This document shows, piece by piece, positions 7,515 through 15,664 of a stretch of 64,000 nt of DNA. Made by a program: the position numbers and the translations under genes. The stretch is from positions 1 to 64,000 of the forward strand of contig RFFC02000009.1 of NCBI GenBank assembly GCA_005518205.2, read 5' to 3'. The stretch is from Hormoscilla sp. GUM202. Lineage in GTDB: Bacteria; Cyanobacteriota; Cyanobacteriia; Cyanobacteriales; Desertifilaceae. Numbering within the stretch: the stretch's first letter is position 1; each line of letters starts with the position of its first letter. A model generated the notes under the pieces. The model was not told the DNA's origin, made no database searches, and saw only the letters and a program-made list of their open reading frames with translations.

Positions 7515-9302
7515 CTAGGAAAAAGAACGGGCGCGCCATTTATTCAATCGGGCCGATCCGATCGCGGCCAAGCGCTGCTGGTCTGCGATTTGCTCCCGTA
7601 AAGAGGCGATCGTCTCTTCCCCTACTGCATACTGCTGTTGCAAAGCCTCATAACTTTCTGGTAGGGCGGCGGTCGGTTGTCCGCTTATGGTCAAACCAGT
7701 GCCGCCGCCATTGGAGTAAGGGCTATAAGACTGCCACTTGTTTAATTGGGCTGCTCCGATGGTAGCAGTTGCCCGTAATTCTGCCAACTGTTGTTGTAAA
7801 GTCGCGATCGCAGTTTCTTGTTCGGAACACTGGCTTTGCAAAGCTTGATAGGCTTGCTTGCGAGCCAGTTCTGCTTTGGAGATAATTTCTTGGGGCTGGA
7901 TCTTCGGCTTGAGCACCTCAGCCAGCAAGGCATTGATATCCGTGACTGGGGCTTTGCCTGTAGGATGATTGTAAATCAGGGTCCGATTCAGCCGAGGGAG
8001 ATTTCCCGATAAACCCGCTTTATCACTAGTCGAAACGCTGGGCAACAGTTTGAACATGTTGGTAAACCCAAGCAGCCTTTTGCCAGTCTGGGTTTTGTAG
8101 CCTCGATAAAATGGCACTACGTTTTCCCCAAAAGCTTCCTGGTACTCGTCGCTATCGATATAAGAGTCTATCTCCGCCTCAAAACCGCCTGCATCCAGCA
8201 CGCTACTGTGATAGAAAGTCTCCGAGTAGTCATCAGGTGTACGACCCAGCAGATGCTTGAAATTTAACTCGATCGCCCGGTAGCGGGGGCAGTTGTCGAA
8301 GAACCGCGACCTGTACAACTCCGATTTGGCCACCTGACGGACAAATTCACGGATGCTGATTTCCCCAAGTTTTATCTGTGATTCCGGGACTGTGAGTCGT
8401 TCACTCTCCATCACGTGGGCATTCCCCAAAACTTGCCTGTATACCGCCCGAATCACCGTTTCTACTTCCGCTTCCGATCGGCCTGGCCATAGCTCTACCG
8501 GTTCTGGATCTTCCCATGATTGATATTGACCTTGCCAGGATTGAGCTATTTCTACCTCCGCTGATAGGATTTTTGGCCGACTTGTTGGTGGAGCGGTTGC
8601 TGGTTGCTTCAGCTTTAGGACATCAGCTAGTAGTTTATTGACATCAGTCGGTCGCCCATAGGAGGATGAAAGGGGAACCATCACGCTGGGATTATTGGTG
8701 ACGATCGCCCGATTTAGCCTTGACCTTGTCCCCACAAAACTGGATTTATCGCTGCTCGAAGCACCGCGCAAGAGTTGGAATATATGGGTAAACCCAACTA
8801 CACTCTTGCCCGTCTGGGTTTTATAACCCCGGTAAAAGGGCACTGTGTTCTCCCCAAACGCCTCGTTATATTCCTCACTACCTATATAGGACTCTATCTC
8901 CGCCTCCCAACCACCTGCATCCCAAATGTCGCTGTGAGTGCGCATCTCCTCATAGCTTTCGGGGGCCCGACCCAGCAAATGCTTGAAATTTAACTCTATC
9001 GAGCGGTAGCGGGGACAGTTGTCGAAAAAACGCTCGCGGTACATTTCCGATAGCGCCACTTCCCGCACAAAATCTCGGACGCTGATTTCCCCCGATCGCA
9101 GATGGGATTCCGGGATGGTTAACCGCTCACTTTCCATCACGTGAGCATTCCCCAACACTTGCCTGTATACTGCCCGAATCACCGTCTCCACTTCTGATTC
9201 TGAACTGGACTGCCACAGCTCGATCGGGTCTGTCTCTTCAAACAAGCTGACACCTAATGCCGATGCTTTAGTTATTACTGGGTTAATAAAACTGCCGCTC
9301 AT
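7515..9302 (-). CDS. Tandem-domain CpeC-like phycobilisome linker with coiled-coil/LNKW tail
   Basis: Two phycobilisome linker domains (PF00427 type) are present, at about residues 30-185 and 275-425. Both carry [24 protein letters not shown](S/A)IELNFKHLLGR and FGEN(T/V)VPFYRGYKTQTGK, closest to CpeC. There is no C-terminal CpcD domain. Instead the last ~110 residues are coiled coil with two LNKW motifs, TIGAAQLNKWQ and the terminal AAIGSARLNKWRARSFS. Linkers of this family organise phycobiliprotein hexamers into rods. Two domains in one chain could join two phycoerythrin hexamers. ATG 9302 has GGGAG 10 bases upstream; the longer frame starts with a TTG. It is the last clear cpe-type gene of the series. 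Confidence 0.9.
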   Translation of the reverse strand: MSGSFINPVITKASALGVSLFEETDPIELWQSSSESEVETVIRAVYRQVLGNAHVMESERLTIPESHLRSGEISVRDFVREVALSEMYRERFFDNCPRYRSIELNFKHLLGRAPESYEEMRTHSDIWDAGGWEAEIESYIGSEEYNEAFGENTVPFYRGYKTQTGKSVVGFTHIFQLLRGASSSDKSSFVGTRSRLNRAIVTNNPSVMVPLSSSYGRPTDVNKLLADVLKLKQPATAPPTSRPKILSAEVEIAQSWQGQYQSWEDPEPVELWPGRSEAEVETVIRAVYRQVLGNAHVMESERLTVPESQIKLGEISIREFVRQVAKSELYRSRFFDNCPRYRAIELNFKHLLGRTPDDYSETFYHSSVLDAGGFEAEIDSYIDSDEYQEAFGENVVPFYRGYKTQTGKRLLGFTNMFKLLPSVSTSDKAGLSGNLPRLNRTLIYNHPTGKAPVTDINALLAEVLKPKIQPQEIISKAELARKQAYQALQSQCSEQETAIATLQQQLAELRATATIGAAQLNKWQSYSPYSNGGGTGLTISGQPTAALPESYEALQQQYAVGEETIASLREQIADQQRLAAIGSARLNKWRARSFS

Positions 9303-9325
9303 TTCCTTTTTTCTCCCTTTCTCTG

Positions 9326-9631
9326 TTAACAACGTCGATCGAATCTTGTCTTCAAACCACCATATTTGAACCAGTATTGTCTTAAATCGTGATGGGGTGT
9401 ATGTAAACTCGCTTTCGCTTGATATAAAATCACTTTTCTATGATCCCCTATCCATCTTTTGTCTATTGGTTGGACTGTTATTAAACTCCCTCCTAAACTC
9501 TCTACGCATTCCCAAAATCTTTCTACTGTTGGATATTCTACCGTTTCCAAGATAAAAAAGTTTCCCGAACAGATCAGATGTCTACTGCGGATCCACACTT
9601 GCATCTTTTTTTCTGCTTGTGGCGGCAACAT
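9326..9631 (-). CDS. cpeR: Phycoerythrin gene activator CpeR-like
   Basis: This 101-residue protein (MLPPQAEKKMQVWIRSRHL..., ending YWFKYGGLKTRF) fits the size and sequence of CpeR, which promotes expression of phycoerythrin genes in green light in chromatically acclimating cyanobacteria. Its place after cpeS and cpeT reproduces the known cpeCDESTR gene order. GGAAGGGAG directly precedes the ATG. I see no recognisable DNA-binding motif. CpeR is an activator by genetics, and its mechanism is not evident from sequence. Confidence 0.8.
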   Translation of the reverse strand: MLPPQAEKKMQVWIRSRHLICSGNFFILETVEYPTVERFWECVESLGGSLITVQPIDKRWIGDHRKVILYQAKASLHTPHHDLRQYWFKYGGLKTRFDRRC

Positions 9632-9673
9632 TTCTCCCTTCCACTCATTTGCTGCTAATAGATTACAGTACAG

Positions 9674-10294
9674 TTATTCATACATCTGCGGTACTTCTTC
9701 AGCAAAACTTTGCCGTTTCTCAAATCTTAGCGGTCCTGCCTTCGAGCCCCATACTTGCTCGTGGGTATTCACATCCATACCCTTATCTAAACTCACCCAA
9801 GTATTTGCTGTCAATTCCACCTCACTCACCAAATATGTTTGCCGGCCATTTCTATTTATCAAACAATTTTTGCCCTCCACAGCACCTCGAAACATTTCCC
9901 CTTCCCGCCAGAAAATCATTCCACAATGTTCGCGACGTTTAATGTCATCTGGCGCGATCGTTTTGAGAATATCTAACTCCCGTGCTGCACCCACATATAG
10001 GATCGGGTCTTTCAGACTGTAGTTTTCTATATAAATACGATCGCTCAAAGCTACTAGACGATGGACTCCCTGACGGTATGGTCTCCAGAGATCGTAGTCA
10101 TAAACTTGCTCTGAATAAAATCCCAGTCCCTCAAAAAATTCATAGGGTAATGGTCGCCAAAATATATGAATATGTGCATAGGTTGTCGGGTTATCATAGG
10201 CTTGTTTTTCGTTACTAAAATCTCCCGCCATCCAACAAGCTAGCGTCTTCATATCCTCTTCTATACTGCTCTTATTCTCCTCTGCGATCGCCAT
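9674..10294 (-). CDS. cpeT: Bilin lyase CpeT (CpcT/CpeT family)
   Basis: The protein shows the CpcT/CpeT signature: TLACWMAGDFSNEKQA near the start, HIHIFWRPLPYEFFEGLGFYSEQVYDYDLWRPYRQGV, and CGMIFWREGEMFRGAVEGKNCL. CpcT attaches bilin to Cys-155-type sites; CpeT is the phycoerythrin-cluster member and may act as lyase or chaperone. Length (206 aa) is typical. The upstream ATG is used; the internal ATG at 10252 would give the shorter form seen in many relatives. It lies 19 bases after cpeS. Confidence 0.9.
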   Translation of the reverse strand: MAIAEENKSSIEEDMKTLACWMAGDFSNEKQAYDNPTTYAHIHIFWRPLPYEFFEGLGFYSEQVYDYDLWRPYRQGVHRLVALSDRIYIENYSLKDPILYVGAARELDILKTIAPDDIKRREHCGMIFWREGEMFRGAVEGKNCLINRNGRQTYLVSEVELTANTWVSLDKGMDVNTHEQVWGSKAGPLRFEKRQSFAEEVPQMYE

Positions 10295-10313
10295 TTTCCC
10301 AGTTTTTCCTTAG

Positions 10314-10847
10314 TTAATTTCCTGACAACGATCTAATTTCTGAAGCAAAGGAAGCCGTTACCACACCTTTTCCATCACTGGTTTTGATCGAAGAAAATCT
10401 AAATCTGAGATTATCTGTCGCAAACCAGATTCTCTCTTCTGCTGCTGCCCGATCGTACTCTGTCAGCAGGACGAAGGTGCCATCCGAGGTAAAATAGTAA
10501 TCGCCCACTGCGGCGATCGTTTCCGCATATCCCTGCGATCGCAGTAATTTCCCCTGATTTATGTTATCCCGATCGGGGATTGGCACCAGGACGCAGCTAC
10601 CTACCATAGTTTCCTCTTCATCCCAATCCGATCGGCCCTCCCAACTCATGCTAAAGGGGCTAATTGCTGCTGCTGGATCTATGCCTGCGGACTTACACAG
10701 CTCAATTACAGAGCCATCCGACCCTGCCAATGATACTATATCAATAGTCGAGCGCACTTCTTCAAAATGGCTAAATGCCAAATTGTGACCGCTGCGCTGC
10801 GATCGCCAACGTCCGATCGAAAGTTTAACAAATTCCCTAATATCCAT
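10314..10847 (-). CDS. cpeS: Phycoerythrin bilin lyase CpeS
   Basis: This is a 177-residue lipocalin-fold lyase with the family start DIREFVKLSIGRWRSQRSGHNLAF, then MSWEG, GSCVLVPIPD, LRSQGYAETIAAVGDYYFTSDGTFVL and RIWFATDNLRFRFSSI. CpeS ligates phycoerythrobilin to the Cys-82-type position of phycoerythrin. It starts 5 bases after the upstream CpcD-like gene stops and is followed by cpeT, so it is almost certainly cotranscribed. Confidence 0.92.
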   Translation of the reverse strand: MDIREFVKLSIGRWRSQRSGHNLAFSHFEEVRSTIDIVSLAGSDGSVIELCKSAGIDPAAAISPFSMSWEGRSDWDEEETMVGSCVLVPIPDRDNINQGKLLRSQGYAETIAAVGDYYFTSDGTFVLLTEYDRAAAEERIWFATDNLRFRFSSIKTSDGKGVVTASFASEIRSLSGN

Positions 10848-10852
10848 TATTT

Positions 10853-11380
10853 CTAGGATTTCGGTTTCTCCTTCAATTTCTTCGACCTGCTTGTCTTTGT
10901 CGTGCTCTTCTTCTTCGCCTCAACTGACTTGCGTTTGCTTCTGACGGGCTCGATCTCTGTCAGTTCCGCCAAACTCTTCTCAGAATTCGCTTTTTTTGAT
11001 GTTTCCGATGTTTCCGATGTTTCCGATATCTCTATTTCTGATATCTCCGTTTCTGATACCGCTGTTTCCGATATCTCTGTTTCCGATACCGCTGTTTCCG
11101 AGCCCTCTGTTTCTAATACCCCTGTTTCTGACGATGCTGGCGCTGACGATGCTGGTTCTGCTGAAGGTGGTGATAGTTCTAGCGAGGATGATATCATCCT
11201 GACGCCCTTAATTTTACCTCCCATCCGCGCAATCTCCTGCATTATCTGAGACAGTCTGCTGTAAGCCACTTTCACCCTATAGTTACTGGCACGGATGATA
11301 TCTTGACGACACAAACCCGTCACCTCTATCTCCACCATCCGACTGTCGTAGTTGCTCAGACTTTTTGTATGACCTGGCAT
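10853..11380 (-). CDS. CpcD-like small linker with acidic/basic low-complexity tail
   Basis: Residues ~10-70 form a CpcD-type capping domain: SRMVEIEVTGLCRQDIIRASNYRVKVAYSRLSQIMQEIARMGGKIKGVRMIS. After that comes a ~100-residue tail of SETEIS/SETAV repeats turning into a Lys/Ser-rich end (RSKRKSVEAKKKSTTKTSR). CpcD proteins cap the distal end of rods; the tail is not typical. ATG 11380 has GAGGG just upstream. The apparent longer frame runs into the MITE at 11392-11514 and is not real coding sequence. The repeat-rich tail may vary between strains. Confidence 0.8.
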   Translation of the reverse strand: MPGHTKSLSNYDSRMVEIEVTGLCRQDIIRASNYRVKVAYSRLSQIMQEIARMGGKIKGVRMISSSLELSPPSAEPASSAPASSETGVLETEGSETAVSETEISETAVSETEISEIEISETSETSETSKKANSEKSLAELTEIEPVRSKRKSVEAKKKSTTKTSRSKKLKEKPKS

Positions 11381-11391
11381 TTTCATCCCTC

Positions 11392-11514
11392 GAGAGCATC
11401 TCAAGAATGCATGAAGAAACCCGGTTTTGTGGAAAAACTGGGTTTCTGGGCTAGTATAGCTGGCAACAGCATGTTCAGATCCCCGCAGCCAAGAAGCAAA
11501 ACTGGGATGCACCC
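11392..11514. mobile_element. 123-bp MITE (family B), perfect 8-bp target duplication
   Basis: The ends GAGAGCATCTCA and TGGGATGCACCC are imperfect inverted repeats of the same family as 3746-3866. CATCCCTC flanks it on both sides (11384-11391 and 11515-11522). Its reverse complement GAGGGATG is the Shine-Dalgarno region of the linker gene at 10853-11380, so transposition duplicated the ribosome-binding site and left the gene translatable. Confidence 0.85.
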
Positions 11515-11574
11515 CATCCCTCTCCTTACCAGATAGCTCTGGCAATAGTTTGAGCTTCCTACTTGTTTCCTGAT

Positions 11575-11787
11575 TTATGTTGATGGCTCCGTCGTCACCT
11601 TGGACACCTTACCACCTAGACTGTTAATGTTCTGCATTGCCTCAACCATACGGCTGTGATTAACTTTCACCGTATAGTTCCCCGTCCGCATTACATCTTG
11701 ACGACACACACCCGTCACCTCTATCTCCACTGTGCGATCGTTATACTCGCTCTTCTTCGGAGTTCCAGTGGTATTCATTCCTGCCAT
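11575..11787 (-). CDS. CpcD-like rod-capping linker (70 aa)
   Basis: Almost the whole protein is one CpcD domain: RTVEIEVTGVCRQDVMRTGNYTVKVNHSRMVEAMQNINSLGGKVSKVT. It is close to the CpcD part of the following gene, so the two are probably an old duplication. Capping linkers stop rod elongation. GAGG 9 bases upstream supports the first ATG. In the cpe series such free-standing CpcD proteins are uncommon. Confidence 0.88.
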   Translation of the reverse strand: MAGMNTTGTPKKSEYNDRTVEIEVTGVCRQDVMRTGNYTVKVNHSRMVEAMQNINSLGGKVSKVTTEPST

Positions 11788-11906
11788 ATCCTAGTACCTC
11801 GAATTTACCTAATGGTGAGAACGTAACCTGGCCAATTGATTTGTGATAACTGGCGATCGTCACTTCTGTTTTTGGGCAGGCTGGGTGCGATCGCCAGTCC
11901 CCCTAG

Positions 11907-12665
11907 CTAGGCAACTTCAGTAATACTGACAATCTTGCTGCCCATTTTGTGAATGTTCTGAATTTTCTTAGACATCTGCTCGTAGGCCACCTCATAGACG
12001 AAGTTGCTCTGCTTATAGACAGGAGTCGTTCCCGCCTTTGCCACTGCGATCCGGAAGCGCTTACCAGTATTGCTATAAGTGCCAGAACCATCAGGAGCAG
12101 CAGTTATCTTGGTGGGTAGGTCAGCTGCGATATCGGCAATCAGCTGCGCCGAGTTACCACTATCACTGGTGGCGTCGCCCCGCATCAATGCAAACGTCCG
12201 GTTAAAACCTACGTTCGCGATCCCCAGCTGGGTGCTATTGCTGCGCGGGTAGGGGACGATATTCTGGCCAAAATTGGACTGATACTCCTCGCTAGTGAGG
12301 TAAGAGTCTATTTCTGCCTCGTAGCCCTGTGAGTTATAAATTTGGACATGCTCTGAAATTTCCGCCTGGTCCTTAGGCGCACGACCCAACAGATGCTTGC
12401 AGTTTATTTCCACGAATCGATAGGGCGAAGAACTGTTAAAAAACAGTTCTTGATACAACTCCGATTTAGCCACCATTTCCACGAAGCCGCGCACGCTGAC
12501 CTCGCCATTTCGCAGCATCGATTCTGCACTTGATAGCCTTTCGCTCTCCATCACGTGCTGATTGCCCAACACCTGTTTGTAAGCTGCCCGAATCACTGTC
12601 TGCAAATCTGCTTCTGTTGCATCTGGTCTTAATTCTGTTGGTTCTGAGGTTACCCAGAGTGACAT
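11907..12665 (-). CDS. cpeE: Phycoerythrin rod linker, CpeE-like (second copy)
   Basis: This 252-residue linker starts MSLWVTSEPTELRPDATEADLQTVIRAAYKQVLGNQ. It has one PF00427 domain (about 15-150) with [16 protein letters not shown] and [12 protein letters not shown], and a C-terminal CpcD domain (about 195-252, ending GSKIVSITEVA). CpeC, CpeD and CpeE link phycoerythrin hexamers in rods. It is a clear paralogue of the gene before it (12739), indicating a tandem duplication and potentially an extra phycoerythrin disk per rod. Confidence 0.88.
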   Translation of the reverse strand: MSLWVTSEPTELRPDATEADLQTVIRAAYKQVLGNQHVMESERLSSAESMLRNGEVSVRGFVEMVAKSELYQELFFNSSSPYRFVEINCKHLLGRAPKDQAEISEHVQIYNSQGYEAEIDSYLTSEEYQSNFGQNIVPYPRSNSTQLGIANVGFNRTFALMRGDATSDSGNSAQLIADIAADLPTKITAAPDGSGTYSNTGKRFRIAVAKAGTTPVYKQSNFVYEVAYEQMSKKIQNIHKMGSKIVSITEVA

Positions 12666-12738
12666 TTATCTTCCTCCTTTTATTGGTCATTTTTCCTGTA
12701 GTCAGTGGCCACCGCCACTGACTGCTCATCCCAACTTG

Positions 12739-13506
12739 TTAAACCTGTTCTGATATACTCAGGATCTTCCCACCCCGCTTATGAATGGTCTGAACTTTCT
12801 GAGACATTTGACTGTAGCTTACCAATGATTCCACCTTGCTCAACTTGTTCAGCCGCGCCGCTGCCATTGAAGTCGAATAGGTAATCAGGAAGCGTTTGCC
12901 CGTGTTGCCATATTCCGCCCCATTGCCAACAGCTGGTGCTTTGATGGCCGGAGACAGGTTAGCACCCAAGGAGGTAATGAGCTTCGCCTGTTTATCACTG
13001 TCATTGCTTGCAAAACCACCCAGCAAGGCAAACATCCGGTTAAAGCCGACATTTTTTATTCCCAGCTGACTGTTAATTGAGCGCGGGTAGGGAACAATGT
13101 TCTCCCCAAAGTTTTCAATATAATCCTCGCTGTCGATATAGGAATCGATTTCCGCCTCATACCCCTGATCCTTGTATATCTGAACATGTTCAGATATTTC
13201 TGCCTGGTCCCGGGGCGCACGACCCAACAAATGCTTGCAGTTTAGTTCTATGAAACGGTACTGATAACTGGAGTGAAAGAACAGTTCTTGATACAGTTCT
13301 GATTTCGCCACCACATTCACAAATTGGCGCACCGTGATGTCGCCATTCCGCAGCAATGATTCTGCACTCGTTAGGCGATCGCTGTCCATCAAATACTCAT
13401 TTCCCAACACCTGCCTGTATACTGCCAGAATCACCGTTTGCAAATCTTCTTCTGTTGCATTCGGTCGCAGTTCGATCGGGGGATTTTCAACAGCCCATAG
13501 AGACAT
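12739..13506 (-). CDS. cpeE: Phycoerythrin rod linker, CpeE-like (first copy)
   Basis: The protein begins [40 protein letters not shown]. One PF00427 domain ([40 protein letters not shown]) precedes a CpcD domain (FLITYSTS...[11 protein letters not shown]). ATG 13506 is preceded by AGGAG at 8 bases; the upstream in-frame start is less likely. It lies between cpeD and the second CpeE-like gene. Confidence 0.88.
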   Translation of the reverse strand: MSLWAVENPPIELRPNATEEDLQTVILAVYRQVLGNEYLMDSDRLTSAESLLRNGDITVRQFVNVVAKSELYQELFFHSSYQYRFIELNCKHLLGRAPRDQAEISEHVQIYKDQGYEAEIDSYIDSEDYIENFGENIVPYPRSINSQLGIKNVGFNRMFALLGGFASNDSDKQAKLITSLGANLSPAIKAPAVGNGAEYGNTGKRFLITYSTSMAAARLNKLSKVESLVSYSQMSQKVQTIHKRGGKILSISEQV

Positions 13507-13588
13507 GCAATCTTCTCCTGCCTTCAATCAAGTTGACTTTTATTTCACCAACTGCGGGACTAGGATCTTTTTTCTAGTCCCACCAATT

Positions 13589-14341
13589 TTACGCCACTTC
13601 TGTGATGCTGACAATTGTGCCGCTCGTGCGATTTATCCGCTGAATTTGGGGCGACATCCTGCTGCCGGGCACAATATATTCCGTGGTGCTGCGACGACGA
13701 GGACTGTCAAATTTCGCCCCCTTCACCACAATTTTGAACATCTTTTCCGTAGCATCTGCATAAGCTGCTATCCGACCACTTGGCTGCAACGGTATTTCCG
13801 TCGTACCATTAGTTGCCACTGCTTCTACCAAGAGAGATGCTTCTGTGGCGCTATCAATTTCTGCCCAACCCCTCACCAGGGACAGAGTGCGGTTATAGCC
13901 AACTTGCTTTTGCCCTACTTGGGTGCTCGCCCCGACATAGTAAGGTACGATATTCTCCCCAAACCTGAGATCGTATTCTTCGCTATCGATATAGGAGTCG
14001 ATTTCCGCATCGTAGCCCGAATTAATGCAGATCTGGATATGCTCCGACAGTTCTGCTTGATCCAACGGGGCCCGTCCCAGCAAATGCTTGAAATTCAGCT
14101 CCACGAACCGGTAGGGCGCACAGCTTTCAAAATACCGGCTGCGATAGAAATCTGATTTTGCCACTGCTCGGACAAATTCCCGCACCGTCATGCTGCGATC
14201 GGACAATTGCGATTCTGCCGTTACCAGTCGTTCGCTTTCCATCACGTGGGGGTTTCCCAACACCTGTCGGTAAACCGCCCGGATTGTGGCCTGCACTTCA
14301 TCTGCAGAGTCTGTGGGCCATAGTTCCGTTTCATTTGCCAT
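13589..14341 (-). CDS. cpeD: Phycoerythrin rod linker, CpeD-like
   Basis: This 250-residue linker has a PF00427 domain ([78 protein letters not shown]) and a C-terminal CpcD domain (EKMFKIVVKGAKFDSPRRRSTTEYIVPGSRM...IVSITEVA). Its position between cpeC and cpeE suggests CpeD; sequence alone cannot separate D from E securely. Confidence 0.85.
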   Translation of the reverse strand: MANETELWPTDSADEVQATIRAVYRQVLGNPHVMESERLVTAESQLSDRSMTVREFVRAVAKSDFYRSRYFESCAPYRFVELNFKHLLGRAPLDQAELSEHIQICINSGYDAEIDSYIDSEEYDLRFGENIVPYYVGASTQVGQKQVGYNRTLSLVRGWAEIDSATEASLLVEAVATNGTTEIPLQPSGRIAAYADATEKMFKIVVKGAKFDSPRRRSTTEYIVPGSRMSPQIQRINRTSGTIVSITEVA

Positions 14342-14420
14342 TCTTAAATTCTTCCTCCTAAATCACTTTTACCTTTCCCCCGTTACCCGTTGCTACAGGT
14401 AATTTTTTGGCCCGGGGATC

Positions 14421-15293
14421 CTAGTTAACAACAGTGATACTGGCAATTTTGCCGCCCTGTTGGTGAATCCGCTGGTACTCTTTCGACAGCTGATCGAAGG
14501 GCACCAGATACACCTTGTTACTGCGCCGGAATTTCGAGACGCGATTGACTGCCCCTGGCGAGCTATAGCCAGTGACTTCCACGCGGTATACCTTGCCTTC
14601 GGAAGTTGCTCCAGCGCCATGTCGAGTCCGCGCCCCCAGAGTTGGATCTTGGAAAGACCAACCATCCGATGCTCCCGAAGGCGGAATTACAGCCGTGGGT
14701 ATGCCTTGAATCACGTACTTATTCAACCGTGGTTCTTTTCCCGACAAATTCCCTTTCAGGTCGCTGCTGGAAGCACCGCGCAAGAGTTGGAACATATGGG
14801 TAAACCCAACCATATTCTTACCAGTTTGGGTTTTATAGCCCCGATAAAACGGTACTATGTCTTCCCCAAACACATCTTGATATTCATCGCTATCCAGATA
14901 GGAATCAATGTCTGCCTCAAAACCTGCTGCATCCAAGATCGCGCTGTGTGCTTTCATCTCTTCGTAGCTATTGGGGGCCCGACCGAGAATATGCTTGAAG
15001 TTCAACTCCGTTGCCCGATAGCGGGGGCAGCTGTCGAAAAACCGGGTACGATATAGATCCGATTTCGCTACTTGACGCACGAACTCCCGCACGCTGATTT
15101 CGCCCAGTTTCAGCTGCGACTCTTCTATCGTCAGCCGCTCGCTGTCCATCACGTAGGCATTTCCCAACACCTGCCGGTACACTGCACGAATCACCGTTTC
15201 CACTTCTTCGTCCGATCGCCCTGGCCACAGCTCTACTGGTTCTGTGTCCTCAAACAGGGCCACACCTAATTCCGATGCCGGTCCAAATACCAT
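14421..15293 (-). CDS. cpeC: Phycoerythrin rod linker CpeC
   Basis: The start MVFGPASELGVALFEDTEPVELWPG and the middle segments FTHMFQLLRGASSSDLKGNLSGK and GARTRHGA closely fit CpeC. It has an N-terminal PF00427 domain and a C-terminal CpcD domain (YRVEVTGYSSPGAVNRVSKFRRSNKVYLVP...GGKIASITVVN). AGGAG just before ATG 15293 fixes the start. It is the first gene of the minus-strand cpe series, so the promoter should lie in the ~370 bp towards clpC. The phycoerythrin subunit genes cpeBA are not in the window. Confidence 0.92.
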   Translation of the reverse strand: MVFGPASELGVALFEDTEPVELWPGRSDEEVETVIRAVYRQVLGNAYVMDSERLTIEESQLKLGEISVREFVRQVAKSDLYRTRFFDSCPRYRATELNFKHILGRAPNSYEEMKAHSAILDAAGFEADIDSYLDSDEYQDVFGEDIVPFYRGYKTQTGKNMVGFTHMFQLLRGASSSDLKGNLSGKEPRLNKYVIQGIPTAVIPPSGASDGWSFQDPTLGARTRHGAGATSEGKVYRVEVTGYSSPGAVNRVSKFRRSNKVYLVPFDQLSKEYQRIHQQGGKIASITVVN

Positions 15294-15595
15294 ACTCTCT
15301 CCTGGGTAGCAACTACTTGACTTTTCCTGAGAATGGGAGGTTGCTGACGTTAACAAACTTAACGATTCGGCCTCTCCACCAATTTACGATCCTGTTCTCT
15401 GGTATACAGAGCTAAATCTTTTCAGCCTTTATACCCTTGCCTTCTCTTTATACATTGCTGCTACCACCTCGATCATTAAGATTTATTAATTTTCTTAACA
15501 TAATGTAATCATCTCCTGGAAATCTCTCAGAATCCCCATCAGGGGCCCATTCCGAGTCAACTTGACACGCTCCTGAGCCGGCGTAGGATCGGATA
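15294..15595. promoter_or_regulatory. Leader/promoter region upstream of cpeC
   Basis: These ~300 bases between cpeC and clpC hold an AT-rich segment at about 15467-15510 that could contain the minus-strand promoter of the cpe series. I cannot point to convincing -35/-10 boxes or a known operator. No gene is visible. Confidence 0.35.
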
Positions 15596-15623
15596 GTTAC
15601 CGGTCCCGAGAGGGACCGGTAAC
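15596..15623. repeat. Perfect 12-bp-stem hairpin
   Basis: GTTACCGGTCCC, loop GAGA, GGGACCGGTAAC. It lies within the repeat material between cpeC and clpC, inside what looks like a family A element whose left end is not recognisable. Confidence 0.6.
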
Positions 15624-15634
15624 GAGGTCTCCTA

Positions 15635-15656
15635 CCAACGGGTTTTGACCACACCC
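15635..15656. mobile_element. Right end of a family A element abutting clpC
   Basis: CCAACGGGTTTTGACCACACCC matches the ends of the elements at 915, 18086 and 48528. No paired left end or target duplication was found. It lies 9 bases before the first usable start of the shortened clpC. Confidence 0.6.
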
Positions 15657-15664
15657 ATGCATTC

